Positions 7,211-9,117 of a stretch of 9,117 nucleotides of DNA are shown one piece after another. A program made the translations under genes and the position numbers. Within the stretch, counting starts at the first letter, position 1. Every line of letters begins with the position of its first letter. The notes beneath the pieces were generated by a model, which saw only the letters and a program-made list of their open reading frames with translations, was not told where the DNA came from and searched no databases. This DNA comes from Thermoflexales bacterium (lineage in GTDB: Bacteria; Chloroflexota; Anaerolineae; S140-20), in contig WFUY01000067.1 in NCBI GenBank assembly GCA_015484715.1, forward strand, positions 1-9,117. The letters are read 5' to 3'.

Positions 7211-7325
7211 TTGGAGATCGGGAGACCGGCCGTCCACGAATGGGGCACGAATACACGAATGAAGGACCGCCTCATTCGTGCATTCTGAGAAATTCGTGGA
7301 CGGCCCGCTACGGACCCCTCTCTCG
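7211..7325. repeat. Hairpin repeat, copy 1 (MITE/REP-like)
   Basis: A 115-base unit nearly identical to 7444-7559. It contains nested inverted repeats: outer arms GGCCGTCCACGAAT (7228-7241) and ATTCGTGGACGGCC (7292-7305), exact over 14 bp, and inner arms CACGAATGA (7254-7262) and TCATTCGTG (7272-7280), exact over 9 bp, around a 9-base loop. GCACGAAT just before the inner arm gives an alternative pairing. It carries no transposase. It is most like a non-autonomous palindromic element. Confidence 0.85.
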
Positions 7326-7363
7326 TGGGAACGGATAGCTGTCAGCGGATTTGAGAACGAATT

Positions 7364-7417
7364 GAGCGGATGGGGGGTGGCAGTCCTCCACAGCGCACCT
7401 TTCCGGTCAATCCGCTC
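7364..7417. repeat. Inverted repeat in the spacer between the two hairpin repeats
   Basis: GAGCGGAT (7364-7371) and ATCCGCTC (7410-7417) are exact complements, and the nearby GTCAGCGGAT (7341-7350) and ATCCGTTGAC (7423-7432) pair with one G-T wobble. The spacer therefore looks like a second, more worn palindromic element sitting between the two 115/116-base units. Confidence 0.5.
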
Positions 7418-7443
7418 CCCCAATCCGTTGACGGCAATTACCC

Positions 7444-7559
7444 TTGGAGATCGGGAGACCGGCCGTCCACGAATGGGGCACGAATACACGAATGAAGGAT
7501 CGCCTCATTCGTGCATTGGTGAGAAATTCGTGGACGGCCCGCTACGGATCCCTCTCTCG
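7444..7559. repeat. Hairpin repeat, copy 2 (MITE/REP-like)
   Basis: The second copy, 116 bases, in the same orientation as copy 1 with starts 233 bases apart. Differences from copy 1 are few: gaaggat for gaaggac, a small change with one extra base at gcattggtgag, and cggatcc for cggaccc. The outer arms (7461-7474 and 7526-7539) and the inner arms are unchanged, so the hairpin is preserved. Confidence 0.85.
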
Positions 7560-7611
7560 CTCACTTATGGGTGATCACCGCTCAAAATCCGGTTGACGAA
7601 GTACCAGTCGC

Positions 7612-7618
7612 AAGGAGG
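7612..7618 (+). promoter_or_regulatory. Ribosome binding site that fixes the csm2 start
   Basis: AAGGAGG lies 6 bases before the ATG at 7625. The frame stays open to a GTG at 7571, but that start has no such site and would fall in the palindrome GGTGATCACC. Confidence 0.8.
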
Positions 7619-7624
7619 ATCGCC

Positions 7625-8146
<522 letters not shown>

Positions 8147-8162
8147 CGCAGGAGGGAGAACG

Positions 8163-8993
8163 ATGACGGAAGCCAAGCAGATTCACCTCAAGGGACGGGT
8201 CTTCATCACCTTCCGGGTCCGGGCCGTGACCGGCCTCCACATCGGCGGCTCCGACACCGGCATCGAGATCGGCGGGGTGGACAAGACGGTCATCCGCGAT
8301 CCGCTGACCGACCGCCCCTACATCCCCGGCTCCTCCCTCAAGGGGAAGGTCCGCAGCCTCCTGGAGAAGTACCACGGCCTCCCCCAAAACCGCAAGATCA
8401 ACCGGACCTTCATCCACACCTGCGGGACGGGCGACGATTACGCCCGCTGCGACGTCTGCCAGGTCTTCGGCGTCCCCGGCGAGATGGAGTTCGCCACCCC
8501 CACCCGCCTGGTGGTGCGCGACGTTCACCTCGACGAGGAGAGCGCCCAGGAGCTGGAACGGCGGGCCCACACCGACCTCCCCTACACCGAGGTCAAGACG
8601 GAGGTCTCCATTGACCGGGTGACCTCGGCGGCCAACCCCCGCCAGATGGAACGGGTTCCCGCCGGCAGCATCTTCGGCCCCGCCGAGCTGGTCTACAGCA
8701 TCTACGCCGGCTACGGGGAGAACGGGAAGCCCATCGCCGACCCCGCCGCCGATGTGGACCGGCTGCGCACGGTGGTGGAAGGGCTCCAACTCCTGGAGGA
8801 CGACTACCTGGGCGGCCTGGGCTCCCGGGGCTCCGGCAAGGTGCGGCTGACCGACATCACCGTCAAAGTGCGGGCCAACGAGACCTACCTGGACCCGGCC
8901 CGGCAGATCGGGGCCTACGACTCCCTGGAGGCGATGGCCGCAGCGCTGGACGACCTCATCGGAGCAGTGAAATCGGCCCTGGGGATCGCGTGA
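8163..8993 (+). CDS. csm3: Type III-A CRISPR RAMP protein Csm3 (target RNA nuclease backbone)
   Basis: A 276-residue Cas7-group RAMP protein that polymerises along the crRNA and cuts bound target RNA at 6-base intervals. TGLHIGGSDTGIEIGGVDKT near the N-terminus and RDPLTDRPYIPGSSLKGKVR are Csm3 hallmarks. By alignment with the characterised Csm3 motif (IGAID...VRD), the catalytic residue is Asp40. His85, Cys87, Cys96 and Cys99 (HTC...CDVC) form a likely zinc site, and the C-terminal glycine-rich loop GGLGSRGSGKV (217-227) is the RAMP signature. The ATG at 8163 follows AGGAGG (8150-8155) by 7 bases; an upstream open frame overlapping csm2 is rejected. It is 16 bases after csm2 and 19 before csm4, so all three are surely co-transcribed. 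Codon use is GC-rich again, like cas10. Confidence 0.97.
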   Translation: MTEAKQIHLKGRVFITFRVRAVTGLHIGGSDTGIEIGGVDKTVIRDPLTDRPYIPGSSLKGKVRSLLEKYHGLPQNRKINRTFIHTCGTGDDYARCDVCQVFGVPGEMEFATPTRLVVRDVHLDEESAQELERRAHTDLPYTEVKTEVSIDRVTSAANPRQMERVPAGSIFGPAELVYSIYAGYGENGKPIADPAADVDRLRTVVEGLQLLEDDYLGGLGSRGSGKVRLTDITVKVRANETYLDPARQIGAYDSLEAMAAALDDLIGAVKSALGIA

Positions 8994-9012
8994 GGGCGAA
9001 AGGAGGCGGCCA

Positions 9013-9117
9013 ATGCCCAAGCTGACCGAGTACCGCCTCACCTTCCGGGCCGGCTTCCACCTGGGCATCCGGGGGGTGGGGCTGGAGAAGAGCGCCCTCC
9101 ACCTCCCCGCCGACACC
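9013..9117 (+). CDS. csm4: Type III-A CRISPR RAMP protein Csm4, N-terminal fragment
   Basis: The first 35 codons of a gene cut by the window end: MPKLTEYRLTFRAGFHLG... with an RAMP-style first beta strand, followed by GLEKSALHLPADT, which resembles the Csm4 start leading to 'lpSDTLFsAL'. Csm4 caps the complex, binding the crRNA 5' handle together with Cas10. AGGAGG (9001-9006) lies 6 bases before the ATG. Position directly after csm3 supports the call more than the short sequence does. Confidence 0.85.
   Translation, partial: MPKLTEYRLTFRAGFHLGIRGVGLEKSALHLPADT

Larger units (their letters stand above)
7143..7624. other. Repeat-filled gap of 482 bases between cas10 and csm2
   Basis: No believable gene is present. 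The gap is made of two 115/116-base hairpin repeats in direct orientation (7211-7325 and 7444-7559), a 118-base spacer with its own inverted repeats, and short flanks. The flank before copy 1 contains gaacgggttgagcaga, which resembles gaacgaattgagcgga in the spacer, so the duplicated unit may originally have been longer. A 10-bp palindrome GGTGATCACC (7570-7579) follows copy 2. I see no good promoter for csm2 here. Frames that cross the repeats are repeat-derived and not credible proteins. Confidence 0.75.

Noticed and set aside
4461..7256. 931-codon minus-strand open frame antisense to cas10
   Set aside because: It is the mirror of a GC-rich real gene: composition is Pro/Gly/Arg/Leu-rich with no domain, and its N-terminus comes from the hairpin repeat. 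cas10 explains the interval.
7211..7559. The paired repeats as a CRISPR array
   Set aside because: There are only two copies of 115/116 bases with a 118-base spacer that has its own inverted repeats. CRISPR repeats are about 24-40 bases with similar-sized unique spacers. No array is visible elsewhere in the window.
7278..7574. 98-codon plus-strand frame between cas10 and csm2
   Set aside because: It is made mostly of the two hairpin repeats, as shown by EKFVDGPLR occurring twice. Repeat-derived frame, no ribosome site of note.
7593..7618. TTGACG upstream of csm2 as a promoter
   Set aside because: At 17-base spacing the -10 position would fall on the ribosome binding site and has no TATAAT-like sequence.

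Overview
The window looks like chromosomal DNA from a GC-rich bacterium, most of it near 70% GC. A Chloroflexota-like thermophile is my best guess. The guess rests on the combination of a zinc-ribbon/class III cyclase/STAND-ATPase/TPR protein, a PLP enzyme of a style I associate with that phylum, and dispersed 'attcgtg' hairpin repeats. It is an inference; no rRNA or other marker gene is present.

Layout. The left half (1-4067) reads on the minus strand. In transcription order it holds a 115-residue membrane/zinc-ribbon protein (3720-4067), a very small membrane protein (3442-3693), a 972-residue signalling protein (391-3309), and the N-terminal part of a PLP-dependent fold-type II enzyme that runs off the left edge (1-341). 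A long GC-rich hairpin (3685-3717) follows the first of these genes and probably ends its transcript.

The right half (4455-9117) is the start of a type III-A CRISPR-Cas (Csm) effector operon on the plus strand: cas10/csm1 (HD and GGDD motifs intact), csm2, csm3 (catalytic Asp present) and the first 35 codons of csm4. Together these would form the crRNA-guided Csm complex, in which Csm3 cuts target RNA, the Cas10 HD domain cuts DNA, and the Cas10 palm makes cyclic oligoadenylate messengers. No CRISPR array, cas6, csm5 or csm6 lies inside the window; they would have to be downstream or elsewhere.

Two gene-free stretches deserve attention. The divergent region 4068-4454 holds promoters facing both ways, a 97-base element closed by an exact 14-bp inverted repeat that can fold into a branched, possibly pseudoknotted RNA, and a perfect 12-bp palindrome beside the cas10 promoter. 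The 482-base gap between cas10 and csm2 (7143-7624) is filled by two near-identical 115/116-base hairpin repeats in direct orientation. Just after it, csm2 falls to about 49% GC, unlike its neighbours.
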